From positions 1-62,522 of the forward strand of contig DAAQ01000037.1 of NCBI GenBank assembly GCA_001701225.1: DNA of 62,522 nucleotides. The letters are read 5' to 3'. Origin of the DNA: Bacteroidales bacterium H5 (lineage in GTDB: Bacteria > Bacteroidota > Bacteroidia > Bacteroidales > Muribaculaceae). Shown here piece by piece: positions 17,521-26,276 of the stretch. The translations under genes were made by a program, and so were the position numbers. Each line of letters begins with the position of its first letter. The stretch's first letter is position 1. A model generated the notes under the pieces. The model ran no database searches. It saw only the letters and a list, made by a program, of their open reading frames with translations, and had not been told where the DNA came from.

Positions 17521-17536
17521 AGGTGAGAACGGAGTG

Positions 17537-17544
17537 CAAAATTA
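17537..17544 (-). promoter_or_regulatory. -7 box of the biotin operon
   Basis: TAATTTTG on the minus strand predicts a start near 17530 and a leader of about 77 nt before the TTG. A -33 candidate TTTG at 17571-17574 is spaced 26 nt, longer than ideal. Confidence 0.5.
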
Positions 17545-17571
17545 CTAAATAATTTCGAGATGGCGTATATC

Positions 17572-17612
17572 AAAAACGACGGTGGCGCGGGGTGTTATGC
17601 CGTGCCACCGTC
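17572..17612 (-). terminator. Terminator of ribF
   Basis: A 9-bp perfect stem GACGGTGGC/GCCACCGTC with a 17-nt loop lies just after the ribF stop and is followed on the minus strand by GTTTTTG. It separates ribF from the biotin operon promoter. Confidence 0.75.
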
Positions 17613-17630
17613 GGTATGGGGGTATTGATG

Positions 17631-18563
17631 TCATTTCTTGCCGAGGCGTCTGCGCACTGCCTTGGCGTCTTCCTCGAGCTGGGCCTTGAGCTTGTCGGTG
17701 GTCGCGAAGCGGCGTTCGGGACGCATATAGTCTATGAACTCGATGCTCAGGTCCTCGTCATAGAGGTATCCGTTATAGTCGAGTATGTGTGCCTCGATCG
17801 AGATTTCGGATGGGGTGTCGGTATCGCTGACCGTGGGACGGTATCCGATATTGACCATCGCGGCACGTTTCTCGCCGTCGGGGGTGATGACGCGGGCGGC
17901 ATACGAGCCTGTCTTGGGGATGAGGGCTGCGGGTTCGAGCGGACGCAGGTTGGCGGTGGCGAATCCGAGCGTGCGCCCCAGGCGGTTGCCTGTCACGACA
18001 CGTCCGCGCAGTGTGTAGGGATGGCCCAGCAGACGGGCAGCCTCGACGGCATTGCCGTCCATGAGCAGCCGTCTGATGGCCGACGAGCTCACCGGTGCTC
18101 CGGGGCCGCGGTACTCAGGTGCCGATATGATGTCTACACCTACCTTGTCACCTATCGTGCGGTATTTCTCTATCCCCTCGGGCCCGTCGTGGCCGAACCT
18201 GTTGTTGAATCCCAGCACCAGGGCGTCGATGCCGAACTGCGAGTGCAGCAGCCTCAGGAACTCCTCGGCTGTGAGACGGCGCAGCCTGTCATTGAAGCTG
18301 AGGAGTATCACATCATCGGCTCCGGCATCCCCGAGGGCGTCCACACGGTCCTCGAGGGTCGAGAGCAGGGGAGGGGCTTCGAGGGGACGCATCAGCGACA
18401 GCGGATGGCGCGAGAAGGTGACCACAGCCGGGCGCAGTCTGCGGCTGCGTGCCTCTGTGCCGAGATAGTCTATGAGAAAGCGGTGGCCGGGGTGCACGCC
18501 GTCATACATGCCCACAGCGGCGATGCGCCGTGCCGAGGTGTCGGGTCTGGTGATGAGGTTCAT
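17631..18563 (-). CDS. ribF: Bifunctional riboflavin kinase/FAD synthetase
   Basis: Makes FMN and FAD. The 310-aa protein has the N-terminal nucleotidyltransferase (about 1-180), with GMYDGVHPGHRFLI in place of the common GFFDGVHxGH, VVTFSRHP and ISAPEYRG...VSSSAIRR. The C-terminal riboflavin kinase (about 185-305) shows GNRLGRTLGFATANL, the segment with AAMVNIGYRPTV and SIEAHILDYNG. The neighbouring HAD gene lies 21 nt upstream on the same strand. Confidence 0.94.
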   Translation of the reverse strand: MNLITRPDTSARRIAAVGMYDGVHPGHRFLIDYLGTEARSRRLRPAVVTFSRHPLSLMRPLEAPPLLSTLEDRVDALGDAGADDVILLSFNDRLRRLTAEEFLRLLHSQFGIDALVLGFNNRFGHDGPEGIEKYRTIGDKVGVDIISAPEYRGPGAPVSSSAIRRLLMDGNAVEAARLLGHPYTLRGRVVTGNRLGRTLGFATANLRPLEPAALIPKTGSYAARVITPDGEKRAAMVNIGYRPTVSDTDTPSEISIEAHILDYNGYLYDEDLSIEFIDYMRPERRFATTDKLKAQLEEDAKAVRRRLGKK

Positions 18564-18584
18564 TTTGACGTGAGTCTTTTTTAT

Positions 18585-19217
18585 TTATAACTCCTTGCGG
18601 GCCTCGACAGTTTTCAGGATGTCGGTGAACTCTGTGCCGGGGGGCACTGTCTCGGCCATGAATCCCAATGCGCGTGCGGCGTCGACATTGGCCTGCGAGT
18701 CGTCGAAGAAGAGTGTCTCCTCTGGCCTGATGCCACATTCGCGGCAGGTATAGTCGAATATCTCGCGGTCGGGCTTGTAGCAATGTGCCACATAGCTGCA
18801 CACGGCGCCGTCAAAGTAGTCGGCCATCTCAAGCCCCTCCTTGCGGAATTCGTTGGCGATGAACCCCTCCATCATTATGGGATTGGTGTTTGAGAGCAGA
18901 TATACCTTGTATCCCTTGGCACGCAGGTCGCGCAGCGCCTTGAGGCGGTGCACGGGTATGCCGATGAGGAACTTGTCGAATGCCTCGTCAATCTCGGCGT
19001 CGGTGACCGGGTGGCCGAACAGCGGGCGTATGCGCCTGTGGAACTCGTCGGCACCGATGTCGCCGCGCTCGAGCGCGAGGAAATCCCCCTTCTGGCCGTA
19101 GACGCCGAGAAAATCGTCTGCGTCGGCCATGCCGAGCTTGCGGAACGCGTCTATACAACGGTTGCGGTCGAGATCCATTATGACCCCTCCGAGATCGAAT
19201 AGCAGGTTCTTTATCAT
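18585..19217 (-). CDS. HAD superfamily hydrolase
   Basis: A 210-aa haloacid-dehalogenase-type phosphatase. Motif I is LLFDLGGVIMDLDRN at the N-terminus, motif II LLSNTN, motif III in YKPDREIF and motif IV FFDDSQANVDAAR. The helical cap follows motif I (C1 type). It resembles YihX-like sugar-phosphate phosphatases. I chose the ATG at 19217 because an extension to 19301 crosses a -7 box (TAATTTTG, 19245-19252). Being next to ribF may indicate FMN hydrolysis, but this is only a guess from position. Confidence 0.88.
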   Translation of the reverse strand: MIKNLLFDLGGVIMDLDRNRCIDAFRKLGMADADDFLGVYGQKGDFLALERGDIGADEFHRRIRPLFGHPVTDAEIDEAFDKFLIGIPVHRLKALRDLRAKGYKVYLLSNTNPIMMEGFIANEFRKEGLEMADYFDGAVCSYVAHCYKPDREIFDYTCRECGIRPEETLFFDDSQANVDAARALGFMAETVPPGTEFTDILKTVEARKEL

Positions 19218-19244
19218 AGTCGGTGGTGTTGAATTATCACAATG

Positions 19245-19252
19245 CAAAATTA
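19245..19252 (-). promoter_or_regulatory. -7 box of the HAD-ribF unit
   Basis: TAATTTTG on the minus strand, about 28 nt before the HAD start. The rest of 19253-19448 is AT-rich and contains an imperfect palindrome TAACATTATTGTTA near 19300. Confidence 0.45.
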
Positions 19253-19448
19253 ACAAAAAATCCTTATTCCAGCCCTCTCCCGTACGGGCTTTATGTAACA
19301 TTATTGTTAAAAAACGTATTTTTGAGCCCGCAAAATTAGGCTTGCATTAATATTTTTTATATTTTTACGCTCTCTCCCGTCCCATATTGTGGACTAACGA
19401 AGTTAATTACCTGTAATTCAAGACAAAAAATCTAAAGCGATTCAGTTC

Positions 19449-20504
19449 ATGAGACGAACCTCACTCATTCCGCTGCTGTTGGCGATGCTGATGGCGCTCA
19501 ATCTTTCCGCACAGGGCACAGGCGGGGACAAGAAGCAGTTTCTGGTCTTCGGTGTGGCCTTCTACAACCTCGAGAACCTGTTTGACACCATCAACAACAA
19601 CGGCAAGTATGACCTTGAGTTCTCGCCCAAGGGGTCACGTCAGTGGAACGGCGAGAAATATCGCAGCAAGATCGGCAACCTCGCCCGTGCCATTGCCGCA
19701 ATGACCACCAAGACAACCCCCATGGGCCCGGCTATAATAGGCGTGAGCGAGATCGAGAACAAGAGCGTGCTCGACGACCTGGTGCGCGCCGAGGCCATAA
19801 AGAACTGGCGTCTGCAGGTAGTGCATCACGACTCGCCCGACCGCCGAGGTGTCGATGTGGGCCTCCTTTACAATCCCCGTTTCTTCCGCGTACTCGACGT
19901 GACCAACCACACGCTGCGCATCCCGGGATATGAGGAGTTCCGCACCCGCGACCAGATGTGTGTCACAGGCATCCTCGGGGGTGACACCATCAGTGTCATC
20001 GTCAACCACTGGCCCTCGCGTCTTGGAGGTCAGGAGCAGTCGAGCTATCTGCGCGAGGCTGCCGCAGACCTCTCCAAGCATATCGCCGACTCGCTGTGGG
20101 CCATACGTCCCAACCAGGGTGTCATAGTGATGGGCGACCTCAACGACGACCCCATGGACAAATCAGTGGCCGTAAACCTCGGTGCCTCGAAAGAGGACAA
20201 GGGGGTGCAGCCGCACTCGTTCTATAACCCCTGGTGGAAGATGCTCGACCGTGGCATCGGCACATTGGCATACAACAGCTCGTGGAACCTCTTCGACCAG
20301 ATTGTCGTGTCGGGCACACTGCTCGAGCACAACAGTGCCGCAGGTCTGCGCTATTGGAAATGTCAGGTCAACAACTTTGACTTCCTCATCGACCGCGAGG
20401 GCCGCCGTCAGGGCTACCCGATGCGTACGTACGCCTCGGGCCAGTGGCTCAACGGATATTCCGACCATTTCCCCACAGAGATATTCCTCATTAAGGAGAG
20501 ATAA
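19449..20504 (+). CDS. Secreted endonuclease/exonuclease/phosphatase family protein
   Basis: A 351-aa protein with a signal peptide (residues 1-21, ending NLSAQ) followed by an EEP (DNase I-like) fold. The family's catalytic blocks are visible: YNLENLFDT, VSEIENKSVL with the metal-binding Glu, VIVNHWPSR, VMGDLNDDP and the terminal SDHFPTEIF. DNase I-like enzymes cut nucleic acids or phosphodiesters; export suggests an extracellular or periplasmic substrate. Its stop overlaps the next start (TAATG). It heads a plus-strand group with a nucleotide-kinase-like gene, a TonB receptor and OB-fold-like lipoproteins. Confidence 0.9.
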   Translation: MRRTSLIPLLLAMLMALNLSAQGTGGDKKQFLVFGVAFYNLENLFDTINNNGKYDLEFSPKGSRQWNGEKYRSKIGNLARAIAAMTTKTTPMGPAIIGVSEIENKSVLDDLVRAEAIKNWRLQVVHHDSPDRRGVDVGLLYNPRFFRVLDVTNHTLRIPGYEEFRTRDQMCVTGILGGDTISVIVNHWPSRLGGQEQSSYLREAAADLSKHIADSLWAIRPNQGVIVMGDLNDDPMDKSVAVNLGASKEDKGVQPHSFYNPWWKMLDRGIGTLAYNSSWNLFDQIVVSGTLLEHNSAAGLRYWKCQVNNFDFLIDREGRRQGYPMRTYASGQWLNGYSDHFPTEIFLIKER

Positions 20505-21142
20505 TGGCCTCTGACATCAAACCATACGTCATCACCGTGGGCCGTCAGTTCGGCAGCGGGGGACGCGAGCTGGGCAAGGCCCTGGCCCGCGAGCTGGGTA
20601 TCGGGTATTATGATAAGGAACTGCTCGTCGAGGCGGCCAAGAAGGCCGGCGTAAACCCCGAGTTCTTCGAGAAGAATGACGAGCGTTTCCCCACATTCCT
20701 CCACGGACTTTTCTCGTTCTCGATGGGTGTGACCCCGATGTGCTATTATACCGGGCCTTCGTCAATCACCGACGACGGGCTGTATAAGGCAGTGAGCGAT
20801 TTCCTGCTCCAGACAGCCGCCGAGCGTTCTTTTGTCGTTGTCGGGCGTACCGCCGACTATATATTGCGCGAGCATCCGCGTGTGGCCAACATATTCGTGC
20901 ACGCTCCTATGGAGGAATGTGTGCGCCGTATCACGGCCCGTGCCGACGCGCTCACACCCGAGAAGGCCGAAGCCCTGGCCCGGCGCACCAACAAGTGGAG
21001 AGCCGACTATTATAATTTCTTCACCGACAAGGAGTGGGGACGTGCAGACAGCTATGACCTCACCCTCGACTCGTCGAAGACTGGCATTCCCGGCTGCGTT
21101 GAGATGATAAAAAGCTACCTCAGGCTGAGGGGCTTTATCTGA
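20504..21142 (+). CDS. Cytidylate kinase-like family protein
   Basis: A 212-aa cytosolic P-loop protein. The phosphate-binding loop reads GRQFGSGGRELGKAL near residue 14, and it fits the cytidylate-kinase-like family found widely in Bacteroidetes and Firmicutes. The segment DKELLVEAAKKAGV and the basic IFVHAPMEECVRR follow as in CMP kinases. It is distinct from the housekeeping Cmk. It overlaps the nuclease gene by one base, so the two are coupled, suggesting handling of nucleotides, but the substrate is not established. Confidence 0.85.
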   Translation: MASDIKPYVITVGRQFGSGGRELGKALARELGIGYYDKELLVEAAKKAGVNPEFFEKNDERFPTFLHGLFSFSMGVTPMCYYTGPSSITDDGLYKAVSDFLLQTAAERSFVVVGRTADYILREHPRVANIFVHAPMEECVRRITARADALTPEKAEALARRTNKWRADYYNFFTDKEWGRADSYDLTLDSSKTGIPGCVEMIKSYLRLRGFI

Positions 21143-21166
21143 CTTGTCCGACAGGTCCGACAAGTC
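21141..21166. repeat. Short inverted repeat GACTTGTC/GACAAGTC
   Basis: An 8-bp inverted repeat with a 10-nt centre overlaps the kinase stop codon. Its TCCGACA units resemble short intergenic repeats of Bacteroidales. It has no T-tract and probably does not terminate transcription strongly. Confidence 0.5.
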
Positions 21167-21209
21167 CCCCCGATATCAAGAAATACAAACTCCATATTAG
21201 ATTAAGTTT

Positions 21210-23972
21210 ATGAGAATCAAACTGTTTCTGCTACTGCTGCTGACGGCTGCATTGCCGTCGCTCGCCCAAAAGACAGGCGTAGCCGGCACCGTTGTCGACT
21301 CCAGTACGGGCGCGCCGGTCGAAGGCGCTACCGTCATGCTCGACAATCAGGCTCTCTCCGTCACAACCGGCCCTACCGGCGCATTCGAATTCCCGGAAGC
21401 CGCTCCCGGAGCCGACGACCTCACGGTGCTCGCATACGGATATAACGACTATACCCAGGCTCTCGTCATCCCTGCAGGGCGTCTTCTCCAGCTTGGCCCC
21501 GTCAAGATTCAGAGCTCCAATGTGTTCGACACATATTTCGAAGAGCAGAACGACCTCCTCTTCGACCAGGCCGTGCTCGAGGACGAGGAGGGCAACATGC
21601 AGACCATCGCCGCACTGACAGGTGCCAGCGACGACATCTACTATAATTCTGCATCATACGATTTCCAGCCCATGCGTTTCCGTGTGCGCGGCTATGACTC
21701 CAAGTACACCCAGACCTATATCAACGGCATCAGTTTCAATGACCTCGCCCGCGGCCGCTTCAACTACTCGACCCTCGGCGGCATGAACCGCGCCTTCCGC
21801 GACCGCACCACCGCCCTCGGTCTCGCGGCTGCCGATTTCGGCTTCGGCGACATAGGCGGCGCATCGGACATCAACACCCGTGCCGCACACTATGCCCCCG
21901 GCTTCAACGGCTCGGTGGCATATACCAACGCCAACTACATGCTGCGTGCCATGGCACAGTACTCGACGGGACTCAACAAGAACGGATGGGCATTCTCGGT
22001 GAGCGGTATCGCCCGCTATGCCAACGAGGGTGTCATCGAAGGTACGTTCTATAACTCGTTCGGTCTCTTTGCCTCGCTCGAGAAGGTCTTCAACGACAAG
22101 CACTCGCTCAACCTCACCGTCTGGGGCGCGCCCACGCAGCGCGCATCCAACTCGGCCACATATCTCGAGGCATACGAGCTCGCCGACAACAACCTCTACA
22201 ACCCCAACTGGGGCTGGCAGGACGGCAAGAAGCGCGCATCGCGCATCATCGAGACATTCGACCCCTCGGCTGTGCTCAACTGGATATGGAAGCCCTCCGA
22301 GAACACCACCGTCAACACCGGCGCGGCATTCCGGTCGATTCACTACTCGACATCCTCGTTGACATGGTTCGACGGCCCGGATCCCCGCCCCGACTATTAC
22401 CGCTATCTCCCGTCATTCTACTATGACAACGGCGAGCCCACCGAGACATCCGACCTATACGAGCGCATGTGGCGCACCGACGAGAGCGTCCGTCAGCTCA
22501 ACTGGGACTCGTTCTATCAGGCCAACTACATGAACCGCATCTATGGCCGCGGCGGCGACCCCGACAACAAGGCTGCAAGCTATATGCTCGAAGACCGTCA
22601 CAGCAACCAGAACGACTGGGTGCTGAACTCGGTGCTCAATACACGCCTCAACAGCTTCATGACACTCCAGGCCGGTGTCAGCGTCAACTATACCAGCGCC
22701 CACTACTACAAGACCGTCCGCGACCTGCTGGGCGGCGAGTACTGGATTGACGTCGACAAGTTCTCGGAGCGCGACTTCCCCGGCGACCCCGACATGCTGC
22801 AGAATGACCTCCGCAACCCCAACCGCAAGGTCTACGAGGGTGACATCTTCGACTACAACTATTATATCAACGCCGTACAGGCAACGGCGTGGATCCAGAA
22901 CCAGATTACCCTTCCCCGCTGGGACATCAACTATGGCCTCAAGATTGGCTATACCCAGTTCCAGCGCGACGGCAAGATGCAGTCGGGCCGCGACCCGCAG
23001 AACTCCTATGGCAAGGGCGAGACACACCGTTTCGACACCGGTATGCTCAAGGCAGGTGCCACCTATAAGATAGATGGCCGCAACTACATCCAGGCCCACG
23101 CCTCCTACGGCACTCAGGCCCCTCTGTTCGAGTATGCCTACATCTCGCCGCGATATAAGGAGAAGGCCATCGACGGTCTCGAGAACGAGCGTATCCTCTC
23201 GGGCGACATCTCCTATATCTGGAACTACCGCCGTTTCCGCGGTGCTGTCACCGGCTACTGGACCAACATGTACGACCAGACAGAGCGTACATCGTTCTAC
23301 GACGACCAGTACTCTACCTATATGAACTATGTGCTCAAGAATGTCAACACCACATACAAAGGCATCGAGATCGGTATGGCCTACAAGGTGACACCCTCTG
23401 TCACCGTGAGCGCCGCCGCGACATTCGCACGCTACCAGTACAAGAACCGTCCCACAGGTACACGCTCGTACGAGAATAATTTCCGCCCCGACACCACACA
23501 GGTTGTCTACCTGAAGAATTTCTTCCTCGGCGGCACACCTCAGAAGGCTGTCAACATCGGCATCGACTGGGCTGCTCCCGGCTCGTGGTTCTTCAACATC
23601 AACGCATCGTGGATGGGCGACGCATACGTCAACCTCTCGCCTGTGCGCCACGAGGCACTCCCCGACCTGTGGGAGAAATATCCCTCGTATGAGGAGCTCG
23701 AGGCCAAGATGACCGAGCTGGCCACACAGGACAAGCTCAAGGATGCGTTCGTGCTCAACGCCTCGATAGGCAAGGTTGTCTACATCAACCGCAAGGTGTC
23801 GATGAACTTCAACCTCAATGTCGACAACATCCTCAACAACCGCAACATCCAGACCTACGCATATCAGCAGGGCCGCTTCGACTATACCAACTATGACTCG
23901 CAGAAATATCCCAACAAATATTTCTACGCCCAGGGCATCAAGGTATATCTCAATGTCGGCATACGTTTCTAA
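21210..23972 (+). CDS. TonB-dependent outer-membrane receptor
   Basis: A 920-aa protein with signal peptide (1-19), an N-terminal carboxypeptidase-regulatory-like beta-sandwich (about 22-100, GVAGTVVDSSTGAPVEGATV), a plug domain (about 105-240, containing RFRVRGYDSKYTQTYINGI) and a large barrel ending in the aromatic RF pair. Active import of a large ligand is the usual role. No SusD follows; instead two DUF5689 lipoproteins do, so it is not a classical Sus pair. It starts 67 nt after the kinase-like gene. Confidence 0.93.
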   Translation: MRIKLFLLLLLTAALPSLAQKTGVAGTVVDSSTGAPVEGATVMLDNQALSVTTGPTGAFEFPEAAPGADDLTVLAYGYNDYTQALVIPAGRLLQLGPVKIQSSNVFDTYFEEQNDLLFDQAVLEDEEGNMQTIAALTGASDDIYYNSASYDFQPMRFRVRGYDSKYTQTYINGISFNDLARGRFNYSTLGGMNRAFRDRTTALGLAAADFGFGDIGGASDINTRAAHYAPGFNGSVAYTNANYMLRAMAQYSTGLNKNGWAFSVSGIARYANEGVIEGTFYNSFGLFASLEKVFNDKHSLNLTVWGAPTQRASNSATYLEAYELADNNLYNPNWGWQDGKKRASRIIETFDPSAVLNWIWKPSENTTVNTGAAFRSIHYSTSSLTWFDGPDPRPDYYRYLPSFYYDNGEPTETSDLYERMWRTDESVRQLNWDSFYQANYMNRIYGRGGDPDNKAASYMLEDRHSNQNDWVLNSVLNTRLNSFMTLQAGVSVNYTSAHYYKTVRDLLGGEYWIDVDKFSERDFPGDPDMLQNDLRNPNRKVYEGDIFDYNYYINAVQATAWIQNQITLPRWDINYGLKIGYTQFQRDGKMQSGRDPQNSYGKGETHRFDTGMLKAGATYKIDGRNYIQAHASYGTQAPLFEYAYISPRYKEKAIDGLENERILSGDISYIWNYRRFRGAVTGYWTNMYDQTERTSFYDDQYSTYMNYVLKNVNTTYKGIEIGMAYKVTPSVTVSAAATFARYQYKNRPTGTRSYENNFRPDTTQVVYLKNFFLGGTPQKAVNIGIDWAAPGSWFFNINASWMGDAYVNLSPVRHEALPDLWEKYPSYEELEAKMTELATQDKLKDAFVLNASIGKVVYINRKVSMNFNLNVDNILNNRNIQTYAYQQGRFDYTNYDSQKYPNKYFYAQGIKVYLNVGIRF

Positions 23973-23996
23973 CCCACCACAAACGACATTCACTAT

Positions 23997-26237
23997 ATGA
24001 AAGCATATTATGATAAGATAATGCTCGCTGCCCTGGCTGTGGCCTCGGGCGCGGCAATGGTGAGCTGCGATGACGATTTCGACCGTCCGCCGGTCATTGT
24101 CCCAGTCGCTACATACGAGGCCAACATGGCCATAGCCGATTTCAAGGCCGAGTTCTGGGACCAGATCAAGTCGGGCGTGGTCACCGTCCCCGTCAATGCC
24201 GAGGGCGACTCCATCATCCTGGCCGGTACGGTCGTCACCACCGACGCCTACGGCAACGTGTTCCAGCAGCTTGTGCTCGAGGACGAGAGCGGCGCGCTCA
24301 ATTTCTCCATCTCGATGTACGACATCAATCAGAAATATCAGTACGGCCAGGAGCTCCGCGTCAATGTCACCGGCATGCTTGTCGGAAGCTATTCGGGCCT
24401 GATGCAGATGGGTGGACTCTATAACGGCGGCATAGGCCGTATGGACGAGGCTGTCTTCACCACACACGCACAGGTCAACGGCCTCCCCGACAAGGCTGTC
24501 GCCGAGGGTATGATTGCCGACATGACCATGGCCGATCTCGTGGCCAACGCCACAGACCAGAAGTTCGTGCAGCAGTATCAGAGCCGCTTCGTGCGACTGA
24601 CAGATGTCAAGTTCAACGGCGGCGGCACACTCAAGTGGACCGACAATCCCGGCCAGAACGGATATACCGCCCGTACGCTCACCGACGCCGAGGGTCATTC
24701 GCTCGATTTCCGCACCAGCAACCGCTGCACATTTGCCGCAGAGACCCTCCCTGCCGGAACTGGCACCGTGGTCGCCCTCCTCGGCTACTACAACAACAAC
24801 TGGCAGCTTTCCATGATGAATCCCGCCACCGACTGCGTAGGCTTTGACGGCACACCCTCTGAGCCCACAGGCCCCACAGGCGACGCCATCTTCGCCGAGA
24901 CATTCACCTCGGGTCAGGGCAATTTCGTCATCGAGAATGTCACCACTCCCTCCTCAATGCCCGACATCTGGAAGCATGACTCGAAATATGGCTACATGAT
25001 TGCCACGGCATACAACTCGGCTGACAAGACCAACAACGCCTCCGAGTCGTGGCTCATCTCGCCCGTCATCGACCTCGCAGGTCAGGACAAGGCATATCTC
25101 TCCTACGAGCAGGCCCTCAATTTCTTCTCGTCGATAGATGCCGCCAAGAGTGAGGCCACCGTATCTATCCGCGAGGAGGGTGCGACCGCATGGACAGCAC
25201 TCACCGTGCCCTCGTGGCCCGCTGCCCTGAGCTGGACATTCGCGTCGTCGGGCGACATCGACATCTCGGCATACGCCGGAAAGAAGGTGCAGATCGGTTT
25301 CCGCTATACCTCGACCGCCAGCAAGGCAGGTACATGGGAGCTGAAGAATGTCACCATCCGTCCCACCGGCAATGCCACCCCCGACACTCCCGTCACTCCC
25401 CCTGCAGGTGACAAAGGCTCCAAGGAGAACCCCTACACCGCCACTGAGGCTGCGGCCCTCGGCAGTCCCGGCACCATCGCATGGGTGACAGGCTATATCG
25501 TCGGCTCGGCTCCCGACAAGAGTGCCGACTCGTTCACAACCGCCACCGGCGACGCAGCATCATATACAAATTTCTTCATAGCCGATGCCGCCGATGTCAC
25601 AGATTATACCAAGTGCCTCCCCGTAGCCCTTCCGGCAGCCATGCGCGATGCCCTGAGTCTGCAGAAGAATCCCGGCAACCTCGGCAAGAAGGTGAGCATC
25701 ATGGGCTCGCTGGTCAAATATTTCGGCATGAACGGCCTCAAGGATGCCACCGAGTATGTGCTTGACGGTGTGTCGGGAGGGGATACTCCCACACCTCCTG
25801 CCGATGGTGTCGAGTTCCGCAAGGCTACCTCGATAACCTCTGGCAAGGCATACGCCATCGTCACCGACGGCAAGATGGCCACACCCCTCTCGGGTAGTTA
25901 CGGCTATCTCCAGGTGGTGGATGTCACCGTCAGCGGTGACCGTCTCACTGCTCCGGCCGCAAAAGCCTTCACATTCGAGGCTGTAAGCGGCGGATATGCC
26001 ATCAAGGATGCCAAGGGCAAGTATTATTTCATGAAGGACGAGTTCAACTCGTTCAACACCTCCGACTCGGCGGTCGACGGAAGCACATACACTGTTACCG
26101 CCGGTGCTGACGGCACAATGACAATCACCAACGTGCTCAAGGGCAAGACGCTCCAGTATGACTCTCAATATAATTCATACGGAGCATATCCCTCGGTGAC
26201 CCATCCCCTGCCTGTCCTCTACGAGAAAGTGGACTGA
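23997..26237 (+). CDS. DUF5689/DUF6359 surface lipoprotein
   Basis: A 746-aa lipoprotein (lipid-anchor cysteine in MVSCDDDFDRP). Residues about 35-270 fit DUF5689, with an OB-fold-like strand pattern (SIILAGTVVTTDAYGNVFQQ). Residues about 285-460 resemble a choice-of-anchor/MAM-like beta-sandwich (ESWLISPVIDLAGQDKAYLS). Residues about 470-595 are one DUF6359 domain (WVTGYIVGSAP...LQKNPGNLGKKVSI). Residues about 600-746 are an unrecognised beta-rich domain. It lies 24 nt after the TonB receptor, so it is probably its surface partner. DUF5689 and DUF6359 have no established function; OB-folds often bind nucleic acid or sugar. Confidence 0.85.
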   Translation: MKAYYDKIMLAALAVASGAAMVSCDDDFDRPPVIVPVATYEANMAIADFKAEFWDQIKSGVVTVPVNAEGDSIILAGTVVTTDAYGNVFQQLVLEDESGALNFSISMYDINQKYQYGQELRVNVTGMLVGSYSGLMQMGGLYNGGIGRMDEAVFTTHAQVNGLPDKAVAEGMIADMTMADLVANATDQKFVQQYQSRFVRLTDVKFNGGGTLKWTDNPGQNGYTARTLTDAEGHSLDFRTSNRCTFAAETLPAGTGTVVALLGYYNNNWQLSMMNPATDCVGFDGTPSEPTGPTGDAIFAETFTSGQGNFVIENVTTPSSMPDIWKHDSKYGYMIATAYNSADKTNNASESWLISPVIDLAGQDKAYLSYEQALNFFSSIDAAKSEATVSIREEGATAWTALTVPSWPAALSWTFASSGDIDISAYAGKKVQIGFRYTSTASKAGTWELKNVTIRPTGNATPDTPVTPPAGDKGSKENPYTATEAAALGSPGTIAWVTGYIVGSAPDKSADSFTTATGDAASYTNFFIADAADVTDYTKCLPVALPAAMRDALSLQKNPGNLGKKVSIMGSLVKYFGMNGLKDATEYVLDGVSGGDTPTPPADGVEFRKATSITSGKAYAIVTDGKMATPLSGSYGYLQVVDVTVSGDRLTAPAAKAFTFEAVSGGYAIKDAKGKYYFMKDEFNSFNTSDSAVDGSTYTVTAGADGTMTITNVLKGKTLQYDSQYNSYGAYPSVTHPLPVLYEKVD

Positions 26238-26276
26238 TAAAACATCTTCAAACACAAAGAATTTCCCTATAACACA

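Noticed and set aside
22455..24698. 747-aa open frame antisense to the TonB receptor and lipoprotein
   Set aside because: It spans two genes and an intergenic gap on the other strand, is full of Val, Gly and His, and has no recognisable domain.
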